Of a stretch of DNA of 64,000 nt, positions 1 to 11,289 are shown in pieces. Under the pieces are notes generated by a model. The model did no database searches, was not told the DNA's origin, and was given only the letters and a program-made list of their open reading frames with translations. Positions within the stretch are counted from its first letter, which is position 1. Each line of letters opens with the position of its first letter. The translations under genes were made by a program, and so were the position numbers. Source of the DNA: Hyphomicrobium sp. D-2 (GTDB taxonomy: Bacteria > Pseudomonadota > Alphaproteobacteria > Rhizobiales > Hyphomicrobiaceae); contig NZ_JARXLA010000003.1 of assembly GCF_029872155.1 (NCBI RefSeq), positions 512,459 to 576,458 of the forward strand, read 5' to 3'.

Positions 1-698
1 AGGATTCCCGCCCCAGCCGCGCGCTTTTCTCTGGCCTGGCGGTGTTTTTCGCATTCGTGCTGCTGTTCCAGTTCGCGCCCAAGCTCTCAATCGCGGAGAT
101 GTGGCTGCTATGGCTGGGGACGCTGCTGTTCGTCCGCTACGGATTGCACACGGCGTTCCATCGTCTTGCGACCCATCGCGGTCTCTGGCATTCGCTGGTG
201 GCCGGGCTCGCCTGTGCCTTCTTCACCATGATCGTTTTCTATTACGTGTTCGACCGGCATGAGGGTGTCGCCTGGCTGGCCGGCGGCTTCCTGTTCATCG
301 GCTACCTGACACATCTGGTTCTGGATGAGATCTATTCCGTTGATGTGCTGGGAAATCGCATCAAGCGTTCGTTCGGCACGGCCTTCAAACTGTTCGATCG
401 CCGCAATCTGACCGGCTCGGCTCTCATGGGCGCCACGGCGCTTGGCCTGCTGTTCCTGACGCCGCCGATTGCGACGTTCTATGACGGCATCACGTCACGC
501 TCCATGTGGGATTCGCTGCACGCGCGTCTGTTGCCGCAGGAAATGTGGTTCGGCTCGGTGCTGAATCAGAACCGTCTGGCGCGTGCTGCGCAGCCAGCAA
601 CGCCGCTGGCCACGGGATCGCTTCCGGCTGCGCCTGCAGAGAACGCACCTACTCCGGCTGCGGAACAGGACCAGCCTGCACCTGAAGCCGCTCCGTAA
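1..698 (+). CDS. YdjM/DUF457-type membrane metal-dependent hydrolase, 5' truncated
   Basis: The reading frame is open from base 3, so the gene starts outside the window and only its C-terminal ~230 residues are present. The piece has several hydrophobic segments and the His-rich signatures of the YdjM-like inner-membrane hydrolase family: HRGLWHS near visible residue 58 and GYLTHLVLDE further on. These probably bind metal near the membrane face. The last ~40 residues are Ala/Pro-rich and look disordered. The substrate of this family is not known. The next gene begins about 240 bp downstream. Family assignment is by motif only; I am fairly sure of the class and not of any reaction. Confidence 0.7.
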   Translation, partial: DSRPSRALFSGLAVFFAFVLLFQFAPKLSIAEMWLLWLGTLLFVRYGLHTAFHRLATHRGLWHSLVAGLACAFFTMIVFYYVFDRHEGVAWLAGGFLFIGYLTHLVLDEIYSVDVLGNRIKRSFGTAFKLFDRRNLTGSALMGATALGLLFLTPPIATFYDGITSRSMWDSLHARLLPQEMWFGSVLNQNRLARAAQPATPLATGSLPAAPAENAPTPAAEQDQPAPEAAP

Positions 699-937
699 CG
701 TATCGCGTTGCGAGTGTGTTGGGATGTCGTGCTCGACGCATGCGGCCTGATGCACATCAGAACCGCGCCGCTATGGCTAACACGCGGTAAAAATTACAGC
801 CAGAATGATATGAAAAACGTGATTATGCAGCAGGTGTAAAGTTCTGTTCACCGCGTTCAAAAGCGCGCTCTTTATATTTCCCATTTAGAAGACACATTGG
901 CGTCTAGTGAGACGTGTCTGAACGTGGGAGAGCGCAT

Positions 938-2170
938 TTGAACTACCTTGCGAACAAATTTTCGGCCTGTGCCAGTCGACTTGCCCGCAAGGATGACGGT
1001 GCGGTCGCAATTATGATTGCGTTCCTGTTCGTGCTTGTCGCCATGGGCGCCGGTATCGCGATCGACTACGGTCGTACCGTGCATGCACAGACGAAGATGC
1101 AGGCTGCGCTCGACAGTGCGGTTCTTGCTGGTGCGCGCGCTGCGGAAGGTGAGCAGATCAGCGTCGCTGAAAAAATGTTCACGACCAACTTTGATCAGAA
1201 CGCTGCGAGCAACGTTTCAACGGCCTTCCAGTCGTATGGCGATGGTGTGTTCGGTGGCACTGCTACGGGTGTGGTCAAGACGACGCTCGCCGGCATTCTC
1301 GGCGTCAAGCAGCTTGATGTTGGCGTTTTGTCGAAGGCCAAAGGCGTCGGCATGGGTCAGACCGATGAAGGCGTGTTCTGCATTCTTGCGTTGGACAAGA
1401 CGGCCAGTCAGGCACTGCTGTTGAACTCAGGCGCTGAGATCAAGGCACCCGACTGCGAGATCCATGTTGAGTCGAAGGCCAACAACGCTGCGGTATTTAA
1501 CGCAGGTACCGTTGTCGAAAGCCCGCGTATCTGCATCGAGAGCACGAGCGTGCTGATCAACGGCAACAACCGCCCGAAGAATCTGGAGCTTGGCTGCACG
1601 GTTGATGACGATCCCTACAAGGGCAAGCTGGAAGAGCCGTCGACCTCGAAGTGCGACTTCAGCAACATGAATTACAACGATACCAACGTTACCCTGAGCC
1701 CGGGCGTGTACTGCGGCTGGATCAACTTCAACGGCGGCGTCAAGAACGTCACGCTGAAGCCGGGCCTTTACATCATTAAGAATGGTGGCTGGAATGCGCT
1801 GGGCAGTTGGAAGGGCGAAGGCGTTACGTTCTATTTCGCCGACCAGTCGAAGATCCAGTTCAACGGCGGCGCTAAGGTAGATGTGACGGCACCGACCAGC
1901 GGCACTTACAAGGATATCGTCATCTTTGAGAAGAGCGGCATGCAGCGCTCGCAGTTGGTGTTCAACGATAACGACATGAACTTCCGGGGCATGATGTACC
2001 TGCCGAGCCGCGATGTGACGTTCAACGGTGGTTCCAAGCTGAACAACAGAACGATGACCCTCATCGTCAATACGTTGATCCTCAACCAGACGAAGTGGGA
2101 TCTGACGGCTGCGGTTAAAGACGGTAAGTCGGTAAGCGCAGGCATAAAGTCGCTGCATCTGATCGAGTAA
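938..2170 (+). CDS. TadG-like (TadE/TadG N-terminal) secreted or pilus-associated protein
   Basis: The N-terminus has a short basic stretch, then DDGAVAIMIAFLF and a ~22-residue hydrophobic segment followed by AxxAxxxAxLAGARA. This is the signature of the Flp pilus-assembly TadG N-terminal family, which is anchored in the inner membrane with its bulk in the periplasm. The remaining ~300 residues are Asn/Gly/Thr-rich with alternating hydrophobic strands (NGGVKNVTLKPGLYII, FNGGAKVDV), suggesting a right-handed beta-helix; four or more Cys could form disulfides. I prefer the TTG start at 938 because GTGGGAG lies 7 nt upstream; a GTG at 914 in the same frame has no clear ribosome site. No tad/cpa cluster lies nearby, so a role in pili is unproven. 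A strong hairpin terminator follows. Confidence 0.72.
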   Translation: MNYLANKFSACASRLARKDDGAVAIMIAFLFVLVAMGAGIAIDYGRTVHAQTKMQAALDSAVLAGARAAEGEQISVAEKMFTTNFDQNAASNVSTAFQSYGDGVFGGTATGVVKTTLAGILGVKQLDVGVLSKAKGVGMGQTDEGVFCILALDKTASQALLLNSGAEIKAPDCEIHVESKANNAAVFNAGTVVESPRICIESTSVLINGNNRPKNLELGCTVDDDPYKGKLEEPSTSKCDFSNMNYNDTNVTLSPGVYCGWINFNGGVKNVTLKPGLYIIKNGGWNALGSWKGEGVTFYFADQSKIQFNGGAKVDVTAPTSGTYKDIVIFEKSGMQRSQLVFNDNDMNFRGMMYLPSRDVTFNGGSKLNNRTMTLIVNTLILNQTKWDLTAAVKDGKSVSAGIKSLHLIE

Positions 2171-2197
2171 TCGGACGCTCGGACCCGGAATAAAAAG

Positions 2198-2233
2198 CGG
2201 CGCCGTCTCCTCGGAGATGGCGCCGTTCTTCTT
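2198..2233 (+). terminator. Rho-independent terminator after the TadG-like gene
   Basis: A 13-bp inverted repeat (CGGCGCCGTCTCC / GGAGATGGCGCCG, one G-T pair) with a 2-nt gap is followed by TTCTTCTTT. It sits 28 bp after the TadG-like stop and before the convergent nuclease gene, so it may serve both strands. Confidence 0.8.
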
Positions 2234-2265
2234 TGTGTTCCTATGCTTTGTACGCGCAAGATGCG

Positions 2266-2910
2266 CTACCCGCGTTTGCGAACCGGATTGCTCGTGTAGC
2301 GATCACACCAGATGTTGCCACGGTTGGGCCAGCGCTGCGCAAGACCCTCATCAAGCAGAATGCGGCTGACATCGCGGCCATCGGTCAGCTCGATATCAAC
2401 CAGATTGCGCCCGTGGGGGTCCTTGCGCCCTGAGGAGCGCAGGCGGTAGCCATCGACCAGAAGATCGCGCAGGCGGTTGCGCGCTGCGATGGCGATCACC
2501 CGTTCGTTTTCGCAACCCGGGTCGGATATTTCCGGCGTGTCGATTGCGATCAGTCGCCACTTCTCGCCCTGGTCGCGGCCGGTATCGCCATCGATGATGC
2601 AGTTGTTGCGCTGGAACGACGAGCACAGCGGCACCGGGCCACTGCGCATCTCGCCGACCGGGCGATTGTATCGCTCCCAGGCGGCGATGGCGGCAAAGCC
2701 GAGGCATGCCAATAGCACGCCTCCCCAGAACTGAAGCTTGGCCCGACGGGCCCGAGTCAGTCTCTGGGCGTAGCTGGACCGGCGCCGACCTTTGCCGCGT
2801 CGTTTACCGCCCGCGCGTGCTCTCGGCCCGCGAAACGGCGTCGGGATGTCGGTTTCGAAAGGCGGGCGGTCCGAGGCGGCGCTCATGGACGCAGCTAGCG
2901 GCCTGACCAT
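2266..2910 (-). CDS. Membrane-anchored thermonuclease (SNase-like) family protein
   Basis: Residues ~1-60 are basic and Arg/Lys-rich, then one transmembrane segment (FWGGVLLACLGFAAIAAW, about 61-78), then a staphylococcal-nuclease-like domain: C-x-IDGDT near 107, RLIAIDTPE near 119, an Arg-rich stretch near 160, and VSRILLDEGLA near 180. Families of this type cleave DNA or RNA with Ca2+; the conserved IDGD and D-T-P-E motifs are visible. The topology predicts the catalytic domain in the periplasm. Three or more Cys in the domain may form disulfides. A second Met at 2886 is an alternative start; neither has a good ribosome site. It ends convergently with the TadG-like gene. Confidence 0.78.
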   Translation of the reverse strand: MVRPLAASMSAASDRPPFETDIPTPFRGPRARAGGKRRGKGRRRSSYAQRLTRARRAKLQFWGGVLLACLGFAAIAAWERYNRPVGEMRSGPVPLCSSFQRNNCIIDGDTGRDQGEKWRLIAIDTPEISDPGCENERVIAIAARNRLRDLLVDGYRLRSSGRKDPHGRNLVDIELTDGRDVSRILLDEGLAQRWPNRGNIWCDRYTSNPVRKRG

Positions 2911-3005
2911 CTAACAAACGGTTGGGATGAGGCGCGCAATCCCCGCTAACCAACCCGCGGAGGGCGCAGATCGCTTTTTCTCGCGCTGAAATCATTAGGA
3001 AAGTT

Positions 3006-3078
3006 GGAGGCCACGCCCGGAATCGAACCGGGGTGCGCGGATTTGCAGTCCGCTACGTCACCACTCCGCCACGTGGCC
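3006..3078 (-). tRNA. tRNA-Cys (GCA)
   Basis: On the minus strand the sequence folds as a complete cloverleaf. The acceptor stem GGCCACG pairs with CGTGGCC, the anticodon loop reads CTGCAAA (anticodon GCA) on a GCGGA/TCCGC stem, the T arm is CCCGG-TTCGATT-CCGGG, and the discriminator base is U, as expected for tRNA-Cys. The 3' CCA is encoded (complement of TGG at 3006-3008). Confidence 0.97.
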
Positions 3079-3421
3079 TTCCGTCCCGGCGAAGCCGAGT
3101 TCAGTGATGAACTGGCCGTGTAGCACACCAACATAGGACTGCAAAGTGCATGTGTGATGTTTCAACGAAAACCGTTTCGACGCAGCCCGCCAACGTTTGA
3201 GCTCCTGAGCGCACGGACACATAAGTTGGGACACTAAAAACGCCTTTTGCTTTATGAGGGCCGGGTGATGGCTTAAGGGCCGCAGACTTGCTCCCCGAAT
3301 TGAACCGGGCCGGCCTTCGTGGCTGAATGCAGTGTGAAATCAAGCCGCGCACCCCATCGCATATCATCGGACGATGCGTTATCGTGCGCCGCAATACGAA
3401 ACAGATGTGCCGGAGACGACG
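3079..3421. other. Intergenic region between tRNA-Cys and the PIMT gene
   Basis: No convincing gene. It must hold the divergent promoters of tRNA-Cys and the methyltransferase. A short stretch at 3292-3310 resembles the tRNA-Cys T arm (CCCGAATTGAACCGGG against CCCGGAATCGAACCGGG) but no cloverleaf surrounds it. Confidence 0.6.
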
Positions 3422-4087
3422 ATGGTGGACGCCGCTACGCAGCGCCTGAATATGGTTGAAGGTCAGGTTCTTCCCAGTGACGTCACGGACCGCCGTATCC
3501 TGGACGCCATGCGCCGGCTGCCGCGCGAGCGCTTTGTGCCGGAGGCCCTGACCGACATCGCCTACACCGATGAGGCGCTGCCGCTGACGGGCGATGGTGC
3601 AGGCCGTCGTCGCCTGCTGGCCCCCCGTACGCAGGCCAAGCTGTTGCAGCTGGCCGATGTCAATGCTGGCGACCGCGTTCTCGTTGTCGGCTGTGCGACC
3701 GGTTACGGCGCCGCCATCCTGTCTGGCATGGGCGGTACGATCATCGCGCTCGAATGCGACGAGAACCTCGCCGAAGCTGCGCGTGCCAACCTCGAAGCGC
3801 TAGATATCCAGAACGTGCAGGTAAATCTGGCGCCGCTGGCGGCAGGCTCGGTGGACAATGCGCCGTTTGACGCGATCGTCATCGAGGGCGCGATCGAAGT
3901 GGTGCCTGACGATCTGCTCGATCAGCTGAAAGACGGCGGCCGCCTGGTTGCAATCCTCGTGGAGGACGGCGTTGGCACTGCGACGCTGTGGAAGCGGCTT
4001 GGCCGCAGCGCTGACCCATGGGGCGCGTTTGACGTCGCCGCACCGGTGCTGCCGGGCTTCGCGCGCAAGGCTGCCTTCGCGCTCTGA
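3422..4087 (+). CDS. pcm: Protein-L-isoaspartate O-methyltransferase family protein
   Basis: About 221 residues. It begins with the family's region around RRILDAMRRLPRERFVP, then a Rossmann-like SAM-binding motif I (VLVVGCATGYGAAIL, about residue 85) and an acidic loop after beta-2 (ALECDENL). PIMTs methylate isoaspartyl residues and so repair aged proteins in the cytoplasm. This clade, upstream of tolC in Rhizobiales, often lacks parts of the canonical catalytic motif, so activity is not certain. I chose ATG 3422 over the in-frame ATG 3374 because GGAG lies 6 nt upstream. It directly precedes tolC, separated by a strong hairpin. The second pcm often found beside surE is not present in this window. 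Confidence 0.82.
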   Translation: MVDAATQRLNMVEGQVLPSDVTDRRILDAMRRLPRERFVPEALTDIAYTDEALPLTGDGAGRRRLLAPRTQAKLLQLADVNAGDRVLVVGCATGYGAAILSGMGGTIIALECDENLAEAARANLEALDIQNVQVNLAPLAAGSVDNAPFDAIVIEGAIEVVPDDLLDQLKDGGRLVAILVEDGVGTATLWKRLGRSADPWGAFDVAAPVLPGFARKAAFAL

Positions 4088-4465
4088 TTGCCCCGACAGC
4101 AAAGTGATCTCCGCAATAGTGGCCGCCTTCTCCAACTGGGGGAGGCGGCCACTGCGTTATGGGAGCGCTGTAGATGTTTGTGACGGCGTCGCATGCGCTC
4201 AGGCCGTCGCTTTGCTGCGGCGTTCTGAAAAAGAATTCTGGGGATAACATGCGCTTAAGCGCTGAAATTGCGGCCGCCTGACGCGCCTTGTGTGGGATTG
4301 CGGCAACGGTTTCCCGCAGGTTTTCCCCATTCTATCCCCGGCCTCTACACAAATTCCAACGCACACCCCAGAGTCTGGACGGTTTCGCGATTCCGCTCAA
4401 TGAGTTGCGTGCTGTAACGCCTGTGTGCGCAGCGTATGCAGGAATGGGTGGCCTTGGGGGTTGTA
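4088..4465. other. Intergenic region upstream of tolC
   Basis: No supported gene. It contains the strong hairpin at 4118-4153 and presumably the tolC promoter; I could not place convincing -35/-10 elements. Confidence 0.55.
4118..4153 (+). terminator. Strong hairpin after pcm
   Basis: A near-perfect 16-bp stem (AGTGGCCGCCTTCTCC / GGGGGAGGCGGCCACT) closes a 4-nt loop 30 bp after the pcm stop. There is no U-run, so it may be a processing or Rho-associated structure instead of a classic intrinsic terminator. Confidence 0.6.
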
Positions 4466-5986
4466 ATGCGTTTGGCCATGAACAAGAAAAACGAACAACA
4501 ACGGGCTAGCATCTTGGCAGATAGGTCAGCACGTCGGTTGCCATGGTCACCCTCGGGATGGCTGCAGCACTCCGCAGTCGGTCTCTCGGTATGTCTCGCA
4601 ATCACTACGTTCAGCGCACCGGTCACCGCTGAATCGCTGAAGGAAGCATTGTCTGCCGCCTACGCTTACAATCCGCGTCTCGATGCACAGCGGGCTTTCA
4701 AGCGGGCGACAGATGAAGAAGTTGCGCGGGCCATGTCGGGTTACCGCCCGACGATCCAGGGCAACGCCGACATCGGCATCGAGCGAACTGACCAGCGTCC
4801 GAGCACGCTGCTTGACGGTGTAACCAAGCCGCGTGGCTATGGCATTCAGGCGGTACAGCCGCTTTTCAGCGGATTCCGCACCTATAACGCCGTCAACGAG
4901 GCGGAAGCCAACGTCCGCGCCGAAAAGGAAGTGCTGCGCGATGTCGAGCGCAGCGTCCTGTTGCAGGCGGTGACCGCCTACATGGATGTTGTGCGCGATC
5001 AGGAGCTTGTTCGCCTCAACGAGAACAACGTCAACGTGCTGTCGCGTGAGTTGCGCGCGGCGCAGGATCGCTTTTCCGTCGGCGAGGTGACACGCACCGA
5101 CGTGGCGCAGGCGGAAGCCCGCCGTGCCGATGCCGTTTCGCGTCTCGATGCTGCGCGCGCCAACCTGCGCACCAGCCGCGGTGCCTATCAGCTCGTCATC
5201 GGTCATCAGCCGAGCGGACTGCGTTGGCCCGGCCCGCCGAACGAGCTTTTGCCGCCCACGCAGCAGGAAGCCATCGCCGTCAGCAATCACGAAGACCCGC
5301 TGGTGGTGGCAGCACTGTTCCGTGAGCAGGTCGCCAAGTATCAGATCGAGCGGATCCGCGGTGAACTGCTGCCGACCGTTCAGCTTGAGGCCGGTTATAA
5401 CGACCGCTTCGGTTCGTCGAAGCTGACGGATGAGGTGGAATCCACTTCGCTCGTTGGCCGCGCCATCATCCCGATTTACGAAGGTGGCGAAGTCTACGCC
5501 CGCGTGCGTCAGGCCAAGCAGAACCACATCGGTGTGCTGCAGCAGATCCAGCAGGTTCGTACCGAGCAGGCCCAGAATGTGGTTGCTGCCTGGTCGCAGC
5601 TTGAAGCCGCACGCGCGCAGCTCGAGTCTGATCGTGTCGCCGTGGAATCCAACCGGGTCGCCCTGCAGGGCGTGCGCGAGGAAGAGAAGGTTGGCCAGCG
5701 CACGCTGCTCGACGTTCTCAACGCCGAGCTCGAATACCTGAACTCGCAGGTGAACCTGGAAACCACACGCCGCAATCTGGTGGTGGCGGCCTATGCGGTG
5801 CTGTCGTCGATGGGCCGTCTGGATGCCGAATGGGTCGGCGCCGCAGCTTACGTGTACGACCCGGACGTCAACTATCAGGAGGTCCGCCGCAAGTGGATCG
5901 GCCTCAGCATCACCTATGGTGATGGCCGCACGGAGACGTTCGAAGCGGATCCGGGCACTGACGCCAGCTGGGCGCCGGTCAAGTAA
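4466..5986 (+). CDS. tolC: TolC family outer membrane channel protein
   Basis: About 506 residues with an N-terminal signal-like hydrophobic segment ending near PVTA-ES. The mature part holds two copies of the outer-membrane efflux repeat: long amphipathic helices with LxxAxxxNPxL at the first (ALSAAYAYNPRLDAQ) and AQAEARRADAVSRLDAA, then a matching second half. TolC trimers form the outer-membrane duct for type I secretion and RND/MFS efflux pumps. I take ATG 4466, preceded by GGGGG about 8 nt upstream; ATG 4478 (MNKKNEQQ) and the upstream ATG 4436 are alternatives. It lies between pcm and popZ, the usual Rhizobiales order. No inner-membrane partner is nearby. Confidence 0.9.
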   Translation: MRLAMNKKNEQQRASILADRSARRLPWSPSGWLQHSAVGLSVCLAITTFSAPVTAESLKEALSAAYAYNPRLDAQRAFKRATDEEVARAMSGYRPTIQGNADIGIERTDQRPSTLLDGVTKPRGYGIQAVQPLFSGFRTYNAVNEAEANVRAEKEVLRDVERSVLLQAVTAYMDVVRDQELVRLNENNVNVLSRELRAAQDRFSVGEVTRTDVAQAEARRADAVSRLDAARANLRTSRGAYQLVIGHQPSGLRWPGPPNELLPPTQQEAIAVSNHEDPLVVAALFREQVAKYQIERIRGELLPTVQLEAGYNDRFGSSKLTDEVESTSLVGRAIIPIYEGGEVYARVRQAKQNHIGVLQQIQQVRTEQAQNVVAAWSQLEAARAQLESDRVAVESNRVALQGVREEEKVGQRTLLDVLNAELEYLNSQVNLETTRRNLVVAAYAVLSSMGRLDAEWVGAAAYVYDPDVNYQEVRRKWIGLSITYGDGRTETFEADPGTDASWAPVK

Positions 5987-6023
5987 GCTTCGGGCCCAAC
6001 GCTAACTTCCGATCATCCGGTTT

Positions 6024-6048
6024 GGGCAGCTCCGCCATAGAGCTGCCC
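6024..6048 (+). terminator. Hairpin terminator after tolC
   Basis: GGGCAGCTC pairs with GAGCTGCCC across a 7-nt loop 38 bp after the tolC stop. The downstream T content is low, so termination strength is uncertain. Confidence 0.55.
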
Positions 6049-6266
6049 ATTATCGCCGTTAGCCAAGATCTCCAAAATACAACGGTTGCCCGCTGGAGTG
6101 CCGCATTCTTCCCGCTTGGGTGGATCTTTCCGTTCTCCAGGTTGTGCAGGCGTATTGAAGGGGATGGTTCGGCCGTTGTACGACCGGGGTGCGCTTGGGA
6201 GCCGCACATTCCCTTCCTGGGGATGTTTGGGGCGGTTCTGGGTGCGTGTGTGGAGGATGGCGCCTC

Positions 6267-8234
6267 ATGAGTAAGCCGCAGCAGGCCGGCGAACCCAGCA
6301 TGGACGATATTCTAGCGTCCATCCGCAGGATGATTTCGGACGATCGGCCAGCAGCCGAGCTCGACCCGGAGCCCGATGCGCTTCAGGCTCTTGGACGTGC
6401 CAGCGATGACGCTTTCCCGGCGCCGGGATTGAACGGAGGGTCGCACGCTCCGGTATCGTCGGGTGCTTTGTCGTCCAACACTGTAGCCTTCGATGCACAG
6501 CCCGCCGCTGGCGAACGTGTGCCGGCGACATTCAACAGCCTGGCCGATGCCCTGAAGGTAGCTGCCGCCCATTCGGAGCGGCGTCTTTCGGCTGACCGGC
6601 ACCCTGAACCGGCTGCTCCCGAGATGCCGTCGGCCCAAGTCCCATCCTTCGACCCATTCGGCTTAGTATCGGCGCCGCCGTCTGCCCCCGTGCCGGGGAA
6701 GGCCGATATATCGCTACCAGGCGATGCTTGGGCTGCTCTTACCTCCGATTCAAAAGAACAATCGCCTGCCGAGCCAGCACCGGCTCCGGCTGGGCGGCAA
6801 CTGCCCGAATTCCCGGAGGCGCAGCGTTCGTCTGCGCCCGTGGCGTCGGCTCCGAGCTTTGCGCCCGCGCCCAAGGCGTCCGAGCGGCCGGACCTGCTGG
6901 GCTTCGATTTCGGCACCATCGTCACCAGTCGTGATGCGGGAGTGCCGGGAATAGCGCCACTGCCAGTCATGCCGTCTGCGTCAGCGGTGGCAGCGCGCCA
7001 GCCGTCCTCCGTCGCCGATAGCAACGCAGCCAAAGCTCCGGATGCTACGGTTGCGCCGGTCAGGGAGGTGGCTGCAACCATTGCCGCGCCATCAGATTTG
7101 CATCCGCAGACTGCTGTCTCCGCGCCAGTTGTTGCACCCACGCCAGCCTCTGTCGCCCCGGTCTCTGCCGAGTCAGTGGCAATCGAAAGCCACAGCAAGC
7201 CGACTGGTGCCGCTGCCGTCGCGTCGGCTGCAACGCCGGTTTCCCCGGCTGTTGAAACGCTGGTTGCCGCCGCTGGCCCGATAAAGCCGATTGCTGAGCC
7301 TGAAAAAGATAATCCGCTGATTGCTGAAGCACCGGCTCGGCAACCGCTGGCTGGCCGCATCAATGGGCACCCGCAGACGCTGCCCCGGCCATCGTTCAAC
7401 CGCTCGCTGAATGGCACCGGCGCTGATCCATTGCGATCACCGGAACCCGCGCAGTCGCCGCTTTCGAACGGCGTCAACGCCGAGGCAAAGCCGGGCGAGT
7501 CGGCAGTGGCAAAGCTTGGCGTCGATGCACGTCCGGCAGCCGCCGCTCCGCCAACCGCCGATACGACGCTGACCACATCCGGCCGTGTCGGTGAGCCTGT
7601 AGTGCAAGTGCAGCCGCTTACGGCCGCCCCGTTGAATGGCTTGAGCAACGGTAATGCTATTGGCGGCGGGGTCGTGGCACCGTTCCCGCGTTTGCTGCAA
7701 CCCCGTGAGGTGGCGCCGTTTCAGCCGCCGCTGACGTCGAAAGGCGGCGGTTGGCCGGGGCGGCCGGTTGATGATGAAGCGGCACCCGCTGGCACGGACG
7801 AGGTGCCCTTCGTAAAGGCGACGTCGCCTGCCATTGCGCAAGCTCCAGCCCCTGCATCGCCGACAATCGTACAAGCAGCCAGCGTCGTCCCCGACGCCCT
7901 TGGCGACGCCGCGCAGGCTAAAGCCGACGCATTGCTCGATGCGGTGGTCGATCTGGTTCAGCAGCAGCCCGGCGCGCTTTCGGTGCTCACCTCGGGGGCG
8001 TCGTTTATCGGCGGCGTCGATGGGCCAAAGCCCGGCCTTCCAGCGTTGAGCGAGCCGCATCTCCTGGCGAGTTCACCCGCGCCGCAGAAGCTGGATCGTG
8101 CGGCGGCCGAACTGCTGCGGCCGATGCTGCGCCAATGGCTGGCCGAGAATATGCCGCGCATCGTGGAAGAGGCGCTACGCAGCGAATTGAACGAGCAGTT
8201 GAGCGGTTCTCGCAGCACTCCTGACAAGAAGTGA
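6267..8234 (+). CDS. popZ: PopZ-like polar organising protein (DUF2497), unusually long
   Basis: The first ~30 residues carry the PopZ/DUF2497 signature (PSMDDILASIRRMISDDR). The last ~50 carry the conserved C-terminal helices (LDRAAAELLRPMLRQWL, MPRIVEEALRSEL), which drive PopZ oligomerisation and hub formation at the cell pole. Between them lie more than 550 residues rich in Ala, Pro, Val and Ser with no recognisable domain, clearly disordered. Caulobacter PopZ is 177 residues; this one is 655. ATG 6267 is chosen because GGAGGA lies 9 nt upstream and the conserved N-terminus begins there. PopZ anchors the ParB-origin complex and recruits cell-cycle regulators. It sits directly upstream of valS, as in relatives. 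Confidence 0.88.
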   Translation: MSKPQQAGEPSMDDILASIRRMISDDRPAAELDPEPDALQALGRASDDAFPAPGLNGGSHAPVSSGALSSNTVAFDAQPAAGERVPATFNSLADALKVAAAHSERRLSADRHPEPAAPEMPSAQVPSFDPFGLVSAPPSAPVPGKADISLPGDAWAALTSDSKEQSPAEPAPAPAGRQLPEFPEAQRSSAPVASAPSFAPAPKASERPDLLGFDFGTIVTSRDAGVPGIAPLPVMPSASAVAARQPSSVADSNAAKAPDATVAPVREVAATIAAPSDLHPQTAVSAPVVAPTPASVAPVSAESVAIESHSKPTGAAAVASAATPVSPAVETLVAAAGPIKPIAEPEKDNPLIAEAPARQPLAGRINGHPQTLPRPSFNRSLNGTGADPLRSPEPAQSPLSNGVNAEAKPGESAVAKLGVDARPAAAAPPTADTTLTTSGRVGEPVVQVQPLTAAPLNGLSNGNAIGGGVVAPFPRLLQPREVAPFQPPLTSKGGGWPGRPVDDEAAPAGTDEVPFVKATSPAIAQAPAPASPTIVQAASVVPDALGDAAQAKADALLDAVVDLVQQQPGALSVLTSGASFIGGVDGPKPGLPALSEPHLLASSPAPQKLDRAAAELLRPMLRQWLAENMPRIVEEALRSELNEQLSGSRSTPDKK

Positions 8235-8354
8235 CGCGTTTGACGCAGTTTAGCCGGGTTTGGTGACGGAGGGCGTAAGGCTGGCCGTCGCCCGGCTTGA
8301 CTGTGCCACCGTTGACAGCGCGGGAACGGAGGGCGTACGACCGCAAATCCTGCC

Positions 8355-8463
8355 CTCTAGACCATGATTGCTTCGGACTCTATCAGTTCGGGGTGTAATT
8401 CATCGGTTTCATCAAAAGGCTAGAGTCGTCCGCGATTCGACGAAAAGCGACTGTGCTCTAGAG
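8355..8463 (+). repeat. Dispersed palindromic element, copy A (upstream of valS)
   Basis: About 108 bp starting CTCTAGACCATGATTGCTTC and ending GTGCTCTAGAG, with internal inverted repeats. It matches copy B at 29721-29827 over its whole length with scattered differences, and copy C (reverse orientation) at 53066-53147. It ends 12 bp before the valS start codon, so it should be transcribed into or next to the ribosome-binding region. Confidence 0.85.
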
Positions 8464-8475
8464 ATTTCCGCCCCC

Positions 8476-11289
<2,814 letters not shown>

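Noticed and set aside
6383..7648. A 421-codon minus-strand frame inside popZ
   Set aside because: Low-complexity Ala/Gly/Ser shadow of the PopZ linker.
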